In this document: one piece after another, positions 42,378 to 51,718 of the stretch | Layout: every line of letters starts with the position of its first letter | Position numbering within the stretch: the stretch's first letter is position 1 | Source: Thermanaerovibrio velox DSM 12556 | GTDB taxonomy: Bacteria > Synergistota > Synergistia > Synergistales > Synergistaceae | DNA length: 64,000 nucleotides | Reading direction: 5' to 3' | Assembly: GCF_000237825.1 (NCBI RefSeq) | Contig: NZ_CM001377.1 | Span: 620,001 to 684,000 of the forward strand | Notes under the pieces: generated by a model | The model's database searches: none | What the model saw: only the letters and a program-made list of their open reading frames with translations | Told to the model about the DNA's origin: nothing | Translations under genes and position numbers: made by a program

Positions 42378-43685
42378 ATGGCCTATAGAATAGTTCACTA
42401 CCTCAACCAGTTCTTCGCCGGCTTAGGGGGAGAGGAAAAGGCGGACACCACGCCGCTCAAGAAGGACGGCCCCGTGGGGCCTGGCATGGCCCTTAACGCG
42501 GCCTTTGGCGGCGAGGCGGAGGTTGTGGGCACCGTGATATGCGGTGACGGTTACTTTGCGGAGCACATGGATGAGGCTACGGATCAGGTCCTCGAGCTCA
42601 TCTCGTCCTTCTCCCCCGACGCGGTGGTCTTGGGGCCCGCTTTCAACGCGGGGCGTTACGGGACCGCATGCGGCGCCGTGGGGGATGCGGTTTCTAAGAG
42701 GCTTGGCATACCGGTAGTGGGTGGCATGTATCCCGAGAACCCGGGCGTTGAGATGTACCGTAAGAGTTTCCCCATAGTGAGGACCTCTGACAACGCCAGG
42801 GGGATAAAGGACGCGGTGCCCGCCATGGCGGGGATAGCCCTTAAGCTGCTAAAGGGTGAGCCCCTTGGTGCTCCTGCTGAGGAGGGCTACATCGAGCGTG
42901 GGGTGCGGGTTAACCTTTTCAGGGACGTTATAGGAGCAGAGCGGGCGGTGGAAATGTTGGTCCGCAAGCTCAAGGGTGAGCCCTTTACCACCGAGTATCC
43001 CATGCCGGTTTTTGACAGGGTGCCTCCTGCAGGGGCTCTCAAGGACCTGAAGAACGCCACCATAGCCCTTGTTACCTCCGGTGGGATAGTGCCCAAGGGT
43101 AATCCGGATCACATCGAGGCGTCCAGCGCCACGAAGTACGGCGAGTACTCCATAGACGGAGTTGCGAGCCTTACCAGCGATGGTTATGCCACTGCTCACG
43201 GTGGATATGATCCGACCTACGCCAACTCCGACCCCAACCGGGTGCTCCCGGTGGACGTGCTTCGCCAGATGGAGTCCGAAGGGGTGTTCAAGAAGCTGTA
43301 CCCCTACTTCTACAGCACCGTTGGCAACGGTACCCCTGTGGCCAACGCCAAGAGGTTCGGGCAGGAGATAGCCTCAAAGCTTAAGAAGGATGGGGTGGAT
43401 GCGGTCATCCTCACATCCACCTGAGGAACCTGTACTCGTTGCGGTGCAACGATGGTAAAGGAGATAGAGAGAGCGGGCATTCCGGTGGTGCACGTGTGTA
43501 CCATCGTGCCGATATCCTTGACCGTGGGGGCTAACCGTATAGTTCCTGCGGTTGCCATACCGCACCCCCTGGGAGATCCCAACAGGACCAGGGAGGAGGA
43601 GCTGGACATCAGGCGCCGCCTGGTGGAGAAGGCCCTTAAGGCCCTTCAGACCGAGGTCAGCGACCAGACCGTGTTTGCCGACTGA
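42378..43685 (+). CDS. grdB: Glycine reductase component B selenoprotein subunit
   Basis: Gamma subunit of component B; it activates the glycine amine adduct. In-frame TGA at 43422-43424 is residue 349 in T-S-T-U-G-T-C-T-R-C, the U-x-x-C-x-x-C pattern of GrdB. Reading through gives 435 residues, with AFNAGRYGTACGAVG and MYPENPGVEMYRK in the first half and NRIVPAVAIPHPLGDPN after the Sec. A perfect hairpin follows the TGA (see SECIS entry). AAAGGAGGGAGACAG lies upstream of the ATG. Confidence 0.95.
43436..43452 (+). promoter_or_regulatory. Selenocysteine insertion (SECIS) hairpin in grdB
   Basis: TCGTTGC and GCAACGA form a perfect 7-bp stem closing a GGT loop, starting 11 bases after the TGA. 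Bacterial SECIS elements are short hairpins with G/U in the loop in this position, recruiting SelB. Confidence 0.75.
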
Positions 43686-43700
43686 GGTCCTTTGAAAAAT

Positions 43701-43744
43701 GGGCGGTCCTGTCGTTCTCGTCTGAGGCGGTGGGACCGCCCTTT
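43701..43744 (+). terminator. Hairpin between grdB and grdC
   Basis: GGGCGGTCC (43701-43709) pairs perfectly with GGACCGCCC (43733-43741); AAAAA precedes and TTT follows. It may partly end transcripts so that A and B components are made in excess over C, or protect mRNA ends. Confidence 0.6.
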
Positions 43745-43767
43745 CACACATAAAAGGGGTCCTAAGA

Positions 43768-45330
43768 TTGCCCACGAGGGAGGTTGTTTTAAAGATGGCT
43801 AACTGTTCTGTCCTGGGGACGTCGTACTGCCTCAATCACGTCCCCAACCTGGCTTATCATTACGGAAATACACCTTGGGTGGAGAGGGAGACCGCGGGGG
43901 AGACGGATTTTCTGAAGACCCTTAGGAATGCCATGTGCAGCCATCAGTTTGCTTGTTCCTACGCCCCCAACGGGGCTTACATAGGTGCCATGGACCTGTC
44001 TGAGCTTGAGGCACACCCTAAGCCGTGGGTGGAGAACCCCATGAAGGAGCCCAAGCGCTTTGGCCGCTACGGGGAGATAATGCCCGAGGACGAGTTCCTT
44101 GGTTTGATGGACCTCTGTGATGTGTTCGACCTCATATGGCTTGAGGAGTCCTTCGCGAGGGAGGTCCGGGAGAAGCTTTCCTCCCATCCCCTGATGAAGG
44201 ATCATATGATCCAGCGTCTCGAGGCTGGACATCCCCTTGATGAGATTCAGGAGGAGACCTCCAAGGGGGCCCTTCCGCTGTACCTGGGAGACCGGGTTGT
44301 GGGATGTTGCAGGAAGGGGCACGAGATAGACGAGTGTTTGTCGTCTTACGTGCTTCTTGAGAACCTGGCCTGCAAGGCCGGGGGTGTTCTAGCCCTCTTG
44401 CACCTTTTGGACAAGACCGGCCTTGCCCCTGAGGAAGTGGACTTCGTAGTGGAGTGCTCCGAGGAGGCCTGCGGGGACATGAACCAGCGGGGTGGCGGTA
44501 ACTTTGCCAAGGCGGTGGCGGAGATATGCGGGTGCGTCAATGCCAGCGGTTGTGACGTGAGGGGGTTCTGCGCCGGTCCGGTTAACGCCTTGATAGTGGG
44601 TGGATCCATGGTGGCCGCTGGGGCCAGGAAGAACGTGGTGGTTTTGGCTGGAGGAGCGGTGCCCAAGCTCTACATGAACAGCCGGGACCACGTTAAGAAG
44701 GGCCTGCCCCCCCTGGAGGACTGCCTTGGGAACTTTGCGGTGTTGTTGGGTCCTGAGGACGGTAAGAACCCGGTGATCCGGCTTGATGCCCTCGGTAAGC
44801 ATTCTGTTGGTGCTGGGGCATCTCCTCAGGCGGTTACCACCGTTTTGGTTTACGACCCGCTGGTCAAGCTGGGGCTTGGTTTCCTGGACGTGGACAAGTA
44901 TGCCGCGGAGCTCCACATACCGGAGATAACCCTGCCCGCAGGGGCTGGGGATCCCGCCAACGGGAACCTCAAGATGATAGCTGCGCTGGCGGCCATGAAG
45001 GGTCAGATAGAGAAGGCCAAGATGAATGACTTTGTTGTGGAGCGTGGGATGCCGGGTTTTGCCCATACCCAGGGGCACATTCCCTCTGGCGTGCCGTTCC
45101 TTGGGCATGCCAGGGATTGGATCTTGGAGGGGCGCATAAAGCGGGCCATGATAATAGGCAAGGGGAGTCTTTTCCTCGCCAGGATGACCAACCTATCCGA
45201 TGGGGCTTCCTTTGTGCTTGAGGGTGCTTCGGGTGCGGGTACTTCCTCTGAGGGGCTAGGGAAGGAGCAGGTCAAGGCCATCATCCTGGAGGCCCTTGAG
45301 GAGGCCCTGTCCTCCCTCCGCAAGTCTTAA
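43768..45330 (+). CDS. grdC: Glycine reductase component C, beta subunit
   Basis: Component C releases acetyl phosphate from the acetyl group that reaches it from selenoprotein A. 520 residues of the FabH/thiolase-like GrdC family: VLGTSYCLNHVPNLAYHYG at the start, CGCVNASGCDVRGFCAGPVNAL in the middle and MPGFAHTQGHIPSGVPFLGHA near the end. TTG start with AAAGGGG upstream; an ATG at 43795 is an alternative. Follows grdB after the hairpin. Confidence 0.93.
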   Translation: MPTREVVLKMANCSVLGTSYCLNHVPNLAYHYGNTPWVERETAGETDFLKTLRNAMCSHQFACSYAPNGAYIGAMDLSELEAHPKPWVENPMKEPKRFGRYGEIMPEDEFLGLMDLCDVFDLIWLEESFAREVREKLSSHPLMKDHMIQRLEAGHPLDEIQEETSKGALPLYLGDRVVGCCRKGHEIDECLSSYVLLENLACKAGGVLALLHLLDKTGLAPEEVDFVVECSEEACGDMNQRGGGNFAKAVAEICGCVNASGCDVRGFCAGPVNALIVGGSMVAAGARKNVVVLAGGAVPKLYMNSRDHVKKGLPPLEDCLGNFAVLLGPEDGKNPVIRLDALGKHSVGAGASPQAVTTVLVYDPLVKLGLGFLDVDKYAAELHIPEITLPAGAGDPANGNLKMIAALAAMKGQIEKAKMNDFVVERGMPGFAHTQGHIPSGVPFLGHARDWILEGRIKRAMIIGKGSLFLARMTNLSDGASFVLEGASGAGTSSEGLGKEQVKAIILEALEEALSSLRKS

Positions 45331-45345
45331 GGCTGGTGATCTTCG

Positions 45346-46500
45346 ATGCTGCGTCATAAAGAGATTGTAGCGGAGGCCCTGGAGGAGATAATAGCCCTTG
45401 CCAAGGGTGAGGGGCGGAAGCCCGTCAGGATAGCGCTCATGGCCAGGGGCAATGAGGTTGGGGTGCAGGAGCTCTTGATGGGGGCCCGACGGGCCATGAG
45501 GGAGGACAGGGCCCTCAAGGTGGTGATGGTGGGTCCCCGGGTGAGCGGTTTTGACGACCTTGAGTGGATTGAGACCGAGGACTGCGAGGAGGCGGTCTCC
45601 TCTGCCATTGAGAAGGGGCTGTCGGATCCCGCGGGTTTTGACGGTGCGGTGGCGCTTCACTATCCGTTCCCCCTGGGTGTTGCGACCGTGGGTATGGTGG
45701 TGACCCCGGGGCGAGGTCGACCAATGCTCATATCCAGCACCACCGGAACCGCTTCTGCGGACCGGGTGGAGGCCATGGTCATCAACGGTGTGCTGGGTAG
45801 GGCGGTCGCCCGGTGTCTTGGAATTGAGGACCCCACATTGGGGGTGCTTAACGTTGAAGGGGCCGCATCTGCAGTGCGAGCTCTTGGGAGGCTGAAGGAT
45901 GCGGGGTATCCGCTGAGGTTCGGCTCGAGTCTTAGGTCTGACGGGGGGGCGCTCCTCAGGGGAAACGACATACTTGCCGGTGCGGTGGACGTCTGTGTGT
46001 GCGACAGCCTGACCGGCAACGTGCTCAACAAGATGTTCTCCGCCTTCACCACCGGCGGTGCCTATGAGGCGGTGGGTTGGGGATACGGCCCCTCGGTTGG
46101 CATTGGTTGGGGGCGGGTGATATCCATAATATCCCGGGCATCCGGGGAGCCGGTGGTGGCGGGAGCCATTGCATACACCGCCAAGATGGTGAGAGGTTGT
46201 CTGCCCAAGGTGGTCGAGCAGGAGGTGGCCTGGGCTAAGGGAGCCGGTTTGGAGGATGTATTGACGAGTCTTAAGGGCACCGCAACGGTGCAGCCGGATG
46301 TTCAGTGTCCCCCTAAGGAGCCCACCGATGAGGAGATATCCGGAGTGGACGTCCTCGAGGTGGAGGTGGCCACAAGGGTCCTTTGGCGGGAGGGCATATA
46401 TGCGGAGTCAGCCATGGGCTGTACCGGTCCGGTGATCAAGCTCGCCTCAAGGAACCACGCAAGGGCGGTGGAGCTGTTAAGATCCGCCGGGTACATTTAA
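45346..46500 (+). CDS. grdD: Glycine reductase component C, alpha subunit
   Basis: Acetyl-carrying subunit of component C, of the PlsX-like GrdD family. 384 residues. The cysteine in SAMGCTGPV is residue 359, the position known to be acetylated in the Eubacterium acidaminophilum enzyme. Also TTGTASADRVEAMVING and VGWGYGPSVGIGWGR. The product is acetyl phosphate, used for ATP by acetate kinase (gene not in window). Last gene before a strong terminator. Confidence 0.93.
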   Translation: MLRHKEIVAEALEEIIALAKGEGRKPVRIALMARGNEVGVQELLMGARRAMREDRALKVVMVGPRVSGFDDLEWIETEDCEEAVSSAIEKGLSDPAGFDGAVALHYPFPLGVATVGMVVTPGRGRPMLISSTTGTASADRVEAMVINGVLGRAVARCLGIEDPTLGVLNVEGAASAVRALGRLKDAGYPLRFGSSLRSDGGALLRGNDILAGAVDVCVCDSLTGNVLNKMFSAFTTGGAYEAVGWGYGPSVGIGWGRVISIISRASGEPVVAGAIAYTAKMVRGCLPKVVEQEVAWAKGAGLEDVLTSLKGTATVQPDVQCPPKEPTDEEISGVDVLEVEVATRVLWREGIYAESAMGCTGPVIKLASRNHARAVELLRSAGYI

Positions 46501-46580
46501 AAAAATAAGATTATCACATGGGTCCTTTGTGTTTGATTTGAATGGTGTCTCTTTTATGTGAGAGGGCCTGTGTGGGATTG

Positions 46581-46622
46581 AGGGCAGGGATGGCACGGGA
46601 TGCCGTCCCTGCCCTGATCTTT
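46581..46622 (+). terminator. Terminator of the grd operon
   Basis: AGGGCAGGGA (46581-46590) pairs with TCCCTGCCCT (46606-46615), with a further GGCA/TGCC pairing inside, followed by GATCTTTT. A strong intrinsic terminator about 80 bases after grdD. Confidence 0.85.
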
Positions 46623-46945
46623 TGTGGTTTTGAGGGAGGCGTTGATATTCTGGCCATCGATTTGATGGGTTAGTTTCGGTTGAGGGATAGAGGGGTTTGT
46701 CTAAATTTAACTAAAAGCCAATGAGATTTAACTGAGGTTATCAATTTAGGTTGATGATTAATGATATATTCCCATCTTGACGAGGCTGCCTATGTTTTGC
46801 AAGAATGAGAACGGTTAGAATATTCATAGTGAAGCTTGTAACTTTTAGGGGGGATATGGGGCATAGGGTAACGTTTGTTAGCGGTTGCTGTTGGTGCAGG
46901 CGAGAGAACAGAGAAAGGGGCCTAAGACGAGGGGAGGGTGATGTG
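46623..46945 (+). promoter_or_regulatory. Intergenic region with candidate symporter promoter
   Basis: About 320 bases, AT-rich between 46690 and 46775. TGATATATT (46762-46770) resembles an extended -10 with a weak TTATCA (46738-46743) 21 bases upstream. Two similar stretches, AATTTAACTAAAA and GATTTAACTGAGG, are repeated 20 bases apart. An open frame continues upstream from the symporter ATG but has no signal or homology. Confidence 0.35.
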
Positions 46946-48322
46946 ATGGAAGCCATAATGAAACTGAATGGCATAGTGAACGGCATCGTGTGGGGGCCTT
47001 GGATGTTGGTCCTTTTCGTGGGAACCGGGGTATATCTCACGGTCATCTTGGGTTTCCCGCAGCTGAGGTACTTCGGTTTCATGTTTAAAGAGGTTTTGGG
47101 TAAGATCGGCAAGGGGGGAGAAGGGGAGGGCAGCATATCGTCCTTCGCGGCCTTGGCCACCGCTCTCTCCGCCACCGTGGGAACTGGCAACATCGCCGGA
47201 GTCGCTACGGCCCTTCATCTTGGCGGTCCCGGAGCTCTGGTGTGGATGCTGATATCTGCCGTTTTCGGCATGACCACCAAGTTCTGTGAGGTCCTGCTGG
47301 CGGTTCGCTTCAGGGAGAAGGATTCCCTGGGCAACTGGCGGGGTGGGACCATGTACATCATAGAGAAGGCCCTGGGGCTCAAGTGGTTGGCGGTGCTCTT
47401 CGCGGTGTTCACTTTCTTCGCCTCCTTCGGGATCGGCAACATGGTTCAGGCCAACTCCACCGCGGAGGGATTGTCCTTGGGCTTTGGGATCCCCCACATA
47501 TACACGGCGGTGATCCTGGCGGTGCTTACCGCTTTGGTCATATGGGGCGGTCTTGGCAGCATAGCTAAGGTCACGACCTACCTCACTCCCATAATGGCCC
47601 TCATATACATAGTAGGTGGGCTCTTGGTGATATTCACCAATATATCCGCCGTACCTGCGGCCATAGCCAACGCCATAAAGTATGCCTTCTCTGATCCCAG
47701 TGCCATGCCCGGCGCCATAGCGGGCTGGTCCATCAAGATAGCCATGACCAAGGGGGTTGCTCGGGGTGTGTTTTCCAATGAGGCGGGCCTTGGCTCTGCC
47801 CCCATGGTTCATGCCACGGCGGTGGTGGATCATCCGGTCCGCCAGGGTGTTTACGGGCTGTTTGAGGTGTTTACCGACACCATCGTGATCTGCTCCATAA
47901 CCGCCATAGCCATCATGTCCAGCGGTGTCCTGACTGGGCAGCCGGAGCTTACCGGTGCCAAGCTCACCCTATCGGCGTTCCATACGGTGTTGGGCAGCGT
48001 GGGGACCATGGTTTTGTCGGTGGGGCTTTCCCTCTTCGCCTTCTCCACCATATTGGGTTGGTACTGGTATGGGGAGACCGCGGGGACGTACCTGTTTGGT
48101 CCGAAGGTGATCACCCCGTTCAAAATGCTTTGGGTCATATGTGTTGTCCTTGGCGGATGGGGTGGTGCAGAGATACTGGTTAACCTCTGGGACCTGGCGG
48201 ATACCCTGAACGGTTTGATGGCGATCCCCAACATAATAGCCCTGTTGCTGCTATCCGGTGAGGTGCGGCGTCTGGTTAAGGATTTTGACGAAAAGAGGAG
48301 TTCTGGTAGCCTTAAGCTTTAG
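46946..48322 (+). CDS. Alanine/glycine:cation symporter (AGCS)
   Basis: Sodium- or proton-coupled uptake of alanine or glycine. 458 residues, about 11 hydrophobic segments. The AGCS pattern is visible: SSFAALATALSATVGTGNIA (cation/substrate loop), GPGALVWMLISAVFGMTTKF and GVFSNEAGLGSAPMVHATA. ATG set by GGGGAGGGTGATGTG just upstream. Lies between glycine reductase and alanine genes, so either amino acid is a sensible substrate. Confidence 0.93.
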   Translation: MEAIMKLNGIVNGIVWGPWMLVLFVGTGVYLTVILGFPQLRYFGFMFKEVLGKIGKGGEGEGSISSFAALATALSATVGTGNIAGVATALHLGGPGALVWMLISAVFGMTTKFCEVLLAVRFREKDSLGNWRGGTMYIIEKALGLKWLAVLFAVFTFFASFGIGNMVQANSTAEGLSLGFGIPHIYTAVILAVLTALVIWGGLGSIAKVTTYLTPIMALIYIVGGLLVIFTNISAVPAAIANAIKYAFSDPSAMPGAIAGWSIKIAMTKGVARGVFSNEAGLGSAPMVHATAVVDHPVRQGVYGLFEVFTDTIVICSITAIAIMSSGVLTGQPELTGAKLTLSAFHTVLGSVGTMVLSVGLSLFAFSTILGWYWYGETAGTYLFGPKVITPFKMLWVICVVLGGWGGAEILVNLWDLADTLNGLMAIPNIIALLLLSGEVRRLVKDFDEKRSSGSLKL

Positions 48323-48330
48323 TTCTTCCA

Positions 48331-48354
48331 GGAGGGGGGGTATCCCCCCCCTCC
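48331..48354 (+). terminator. Hairpin between the symporter and alr
   Basis: GGAGGGGGGG (48331-48340), loop TAT, then CCCCCCCCTCC. A very stable G-C stem without a following T-run; may pause or protect transcripts and lies 20 bases before the alr ATG. Confidence 0.5.
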
Positions 48355-48374
48355 ATCCTGAGGAGGGATTTTTG

Positions 48375-49496
48375 ATGTTAAGGCCTACTCGGATGGAGGT
48401 AGACCTCAAGGCGATAAGGCATAACTACAGGCAGATAGCTTCTTATGTTGGTGGCCGGGCCCAGGTGATATGTGTGGTCAAGGCTAACGCCTACGGCCTT
48501 GGGGCCAGAAGGGTGGTTGAGTCCCTCAGGGCTGAAGGGGTGACCAGGTTCGCGGTGGCAACCCCCGATGAGGCGGTTCAGCTTAGGGAGTGGGGAGCGG
48601 GGGAGCCCATCCTGGTGTTGGGGCAGAGCCTGCCGTCCGCCGCGGGGGAGATGGTGGCCCGGGACGTGGCTTGCGCGGTGGGAGACATGGCCTTTGCGGA
48701 GGCGTTGAGCTTGGAGTCGAGGCGCCAGGGCCGCCAGGGTAGGGTTCACATAAAGGTCGACACCGGTATGGGGAGGATCGGTTTCCTCCCCCGAGAGGCA
48801 GAGGAAGCGGTCCCCCAGATCATGTCCATGGGTAACTTGGACGTGGAGGGGATCTTTACCCACTTCTCCACCGCTGACGAGCCCAGGCTGTCCTTTGCGG
48901 AGGAGCAGTTTACCAGGTTCGGAGACCTGTTGGATCGGATGAGGTCAAGGGGGTTCCGCTTCAGGCTAAGGCACGCTTGCAACAGTGCGGCCCTCATAAG
49001 GATGCCCCATGCACACCTTGATGCGGTGAGACCGGGCATAGTTCTCTATGGCATGAGACCGTCGCCGGTGTGCCCGGTGCCATTGGACCTCAAGGTACCC
49101 TTTCAGGTTAAGACCCAGGTGGTGGCGGTAAGGGATCTGCCTCCCATGTGGGGGGTGAGTTACGGGATGAGGTACGTCACCCGGGGTGAGGAGAGGCTTG
49201 CGGTGCTCCCCATTGGCTACAGGGACGGGTATCTAAGATGCCTTACCGGCAAGGCCCAGGTTCTCATAAGGGGCAGGCGTTTCCCGGTGGTGGGAACCAT
49301 ATGCATGGATCAGTGCATGGTGGATGTAACCGATGATCCCTCCGTAAGAGTTGGAGATGAGGTTGTTCTATTGGGATCTCAAGGAGAGGAGACCATAACG
49401 CCCGATGAGTTTGCCTCCTGGCTTGGCACGATAGTCTACGAGGTGCCGGGCATTTTCTCCGAGAGGGTGCCGAGGGTGTACGTGGGTGAGGACTGA
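48375..49496 (+). CDS. alr: Alanine racemase
   Basis: Interconverts L- and D-alanine; needed for cell wall and, here, for feeding D-alanine into catabolism. PLP lysine in VVKANAYGLGA (about residue 39), catalytic tyrosine in WGVSYGMRY, KVDTGMGRIGF and TICMDQCMVDVT. 373 residues. ATG follows GAGGAGGGATTTTTG. Between the alanine symporter and alanine dehydrogenase, which supports a catabolic role in addition to the wall role. Confidence 0.93.
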   Translation: MLRPTRMEVDLKAIRHNYRQIASYVGGRAQVICVVKANAYGLGARRVVESLRAEGVTRFAVATPDEAVQLREWGAGEPILVLGQSLPSAAGEMVARDVACAVGDMAFAEALSLESRRQGRQGRVHIKVDTGMGRIGFLPREAEEAVPQIMSMGNLDVEGIFTHFSTADEPRLSFAEEQFTRFGDLLDRMRSRGFRFRLRHACNSAALIRMPHAHLDAVRPGIVLYGMRPSPVCPVPLDLKVPFQVKTQVVAVRDLPPMWGVSYGMRYVTRGEERLAVLPIGYRDGYLRCLTGKAQVLIRGRRFPVVGTICMDQCMVDVTDDPSVRVGDEVVLLGSQGEETITPDEFASWLGTIVYEVPGIFSERVPRVYVGED

Positions 49497-49599
49497 GGAT
49501 GTAAAAGCAGGGGGTAGGAAGGTTCCCTTTGTGGTTGAAAGTGAAAGCCGGCACAAATGGGGCTATATAGGCCCCAATAGCAGAGAGGAGGAAGTGCAG

Positions 49600-50712
49600 A
49601 TGAAGATAGGATGTCCGAAGGAGATCAAGAACCACGAGTACCGGGTGGGGTTGATACCCGCGTCGGTAAGGGTTTACGTGTCATCGGGCCACGAGGTGTT
49701 CATCCAGAAGGGTGCGGGCCTTGGGTCCGGTATAACCGATGAGGAATACTTGGCGGCGGGAGCCAAGATACTGGAGACCGCGGAGGAAGTGTGGGCCCAG
49801 TCGGACATGATAGTGAAGGTTAAGGAGCCCCTTTCCCAGGAGTACCCCCTCATGAGGGAGGGACAGCTTGTTTACACTTACTTCCACTTTGCCTCTGATG
49901 AGGAGCTTACGAAGGCCTGTATGGAGAAGAAGATCGTGGCCTTGGCTTACGAGACCGTTCAGGAGGCAGACGGTTCTCTGCCGCTTCTTAAGCCCATGAG
50001 CGAGGTGGCGGGCCGCATGGCCCCCTTGATGGGCAGCTTCTACCTTGGGCGGGCCCATGGGGGCAGGGGGCTTTTGGTCTCTGGAGTGCCTGGGGTTGCA
50101 CCGATTAACGTGCTGGTGTTAGGGGGAGGCGTGGTGGGCCGCAACGCCGCAAAGATGGCGGCGGGGCTCGGGGCGAAGGTCACCATATTGGACGTCAAGG
50201 CTAACGTTCTTGAGTATCTGGATGACACCATGCCCAGCAACGTTTTCCCCGTGTACAGCGACCCGGTTACCCTGGAGGAGGGGCTCAAGGAGGCCGACAT
50301 GGTTATAGGGGCGGTGCTGATACCCGGTGCTAAGGCCCCCAAGTTGGTGCGCAAGGAGCACCTCAAGATGATGAAGCCCGGTGCTGTGCTGGTGGACGTG
50401 GCCATAGACCAGGGTGGTTGTTTTGAGACCTCCCATGCCACCACTCACAGCGATCCGATCTATGTGGTGGACGGCATAGTGCACTACTGTGTGGCCAACA
50501 TGCCCGGGGCCTACGCCAGGACCTCCACCTTCGCCCTCAACAACGCCACCATCTACTACGGCAAGCAGCTGGCCAACAAGGGGTACGTGCAGGCCTGCAA
50601 GGACAACCCGGCCCTTAAGAAGGGGCTCAACATGGTGATGGGCAAGGTGACCTGTGAACCCGTGGCGGAGGCGTTCAACCTTCCCTACACCCCGGTGGAC
50701 GAGGTGCTGTAG
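49600..50712 (+). CDS. ald: Alanine dehydrogenase
   Basis: Oxidative deamination of L-alanine to pyruvate with NAD. 370 residues. MKIGCPKEIKNHEYRVGLIP, substrate-side KVKEPLSQEY and TYFHFASDEELT, the NAD-binding VLVLGGGVVGRNAA and DVAIDQGGCFETSHATTH. ATG preceded by GAGGAGGAAGTGCAG; the frame is open into the upstream spacer without homology. Together with grd genes it gives an alanine (donor) / glycine (acceptor) pair. Confidence 0.96.
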   Translation: MKIGCPKEIKNHEYRVGLIPASVRVYVSSGHEVFIQKGAGLGSGITDEEYLAAGAKILETAEEVWAQSDMIVKVKEPLSQEYPLMREGQLVYTYFHFASDEELTKACMEKKIVALAYETVQEADGSLPLLKPMSEVAGRMAPLMGSFYLGRAHGGRGLLVSGVPGVAPINVLVLGGGVVGRNAAKMAAGLGAKVTILDVKANVLEYLDDTMPSNVFPVYSDPVTLEEGLKEADMVIGAVLIPGAKAPKLVRKEHLKMMKPGAVLVDVAIDQGGCFETSHATTHSDPIYVVDGIVHYCVANMPGAYARTSTFALNNATIYYGKQLANKGYVQACKDNPALKKGLNMVMGKVTCEPVAEAFNLPYTPVDEVL

Positions 50713-50757
50713 GTCCGGTTCTGACCTTTTGATATTGCAGGACCAGAATTGAATCCA

Positions 50758-50783
50758 GGGGCGGGGTTATCCCCGCCCTTTTC
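50758..50783 (+). terminator. Terminator after ald
   Basis: GGGCGGGG, TTAT loop, CCCCGCCC, then TTTTCTT. A textbook intrinsic terminator ending the alanine gene cluster. Confidence 0.88.
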
Positions 50784-50845
50784 TTATGGCTTTTATGGTT
50801 TAAAATTACCCTTGACCCAAGCCAAAGGGAAGGAGATAAAGTCCT

Positions 50846-51718
50846 ATGGAATCGCTTAAGAGGTATCTTGAGGAGATGAGGGATGCAGAGCTCCGCGGGG
50901 ATTACGCGGAGCTCCTTCGTGAGGGAGCCCGCAGGGGCAGGATAGACTCGATTATGATGACTTCCTGTGCTTCCAGCGGCCATCCCGGAGGTTCCATGTC
51001 CAGCATGGAGATCTACATGACCGCCTATGGGTGCGCAAGGATCAACCGGGAAAACCTTCATGATCCCGACAGGGACCGAGTGGTCATAAGCCATGGGCAC
51101 ACGTCCCCTGGGGCGTACAGCGCCCTGATCTTCTGGGGGCTTTTGGATCGCCAGCAGGTGGTGCCTAACTTCAGGCGGGCGGGGAGCCCTTACCAGGGGC
51201 ACGTGGAGCGGGAGGTCCCCGGAATAGATTGGGGTACTGGGAACCTGGGACAGGGGTTGTCCGCTGGGGTGGGGTTTGCGTTGGCCGCCCGGGCCAGGGG
51301 TTCCTCTGCCCACGTGTACGTCCTAATGGGGGACGGTGAGCAGGTAAAAGGGCAGGTTGCGGAGGCCAGGCGTCTAGCCTCTAAAGAGAAACTGTCCAAC
51401 ATAACCGTCCTGGTGGACTACAACCGGATTCAGATATGCGGCCGTATAGACGAGATAATGCCCGCGGACATAGAGGCCCTCTGGCGGGCCGATGGTTGGC
51501 GGGTCTTGAGGGCGGATGGGCACGACTTCCAGTCCCTCTACAGTGCCGTCAGGGACGCCAAGGCCTGTGATGTCCCCACGGTGATATTGTGCGACACCGT
51601 TATGGGCAAGGGCGTGTCCTTCATGGAGGGCATCCCCGATTATCATGGCAAGGCCCTTTCTGGGGATAAGCTGGAGAAGGCCCTTGAGGAGCTGGGGGGC
51701 GTCCATGGAGGAGTATGA
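50846..51718 (+). CDS. Transketolase, N-terminal subunit
   Basis: Thiamine-diphosphate-binding half of a split transketolase of the non-oxidative pentose phosphate route. 290 residues. SGHPGGSMSSMEIYM, SHGHTSPGAYSAL and LMGDGEQVKGQVAEARRLAS followed by DYNRIQICG form the TPP/Mg site. AAGGGAAGGAGATAAAG precedes the ATG. Overlaps the C-terminal subunit gene by 14 bases, as expected for a matched pair. Confidence 0.93.
   Translation: MESLKRYLEEMRDAELRGDYAELLREGARRGRIDSIMMTSCASSGHPGGSMSSMEIYMTAYGCARINRENLHDPDRDRVVISHGHTSPGAYSALIFWGLLDRQQVVPNFRRAGSPYQGHVEREVPGIDWGTGNLGQGLSAGVGFALAARARGSSAHVYVLMGDGEQVKGQVAEARRLASKEKLSNITVLVDYNRIQICGRIDEIMPADIEALWRADGWRVLRADGHDFQSLYSAVRDAKACDVPTVILCDTVMGKGVSFMEGIPDYHGKALSGDKLEKALEELGGVHGGV

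Noticed and set aside
46805-46945. An N-terminal extension of the symporter
   Set aside because: The added residues are Arg/Cys-rich and not membrane-like; GGGGAGGGTGA sits directly before ATG 46946.
51645-51704. A longer start for the transketolase C-terminal subunit inside the N-terminal subunit gene
   Set aside because: The extra residues are not similar to the family, and ATG 51705 gives a normal short overlap.
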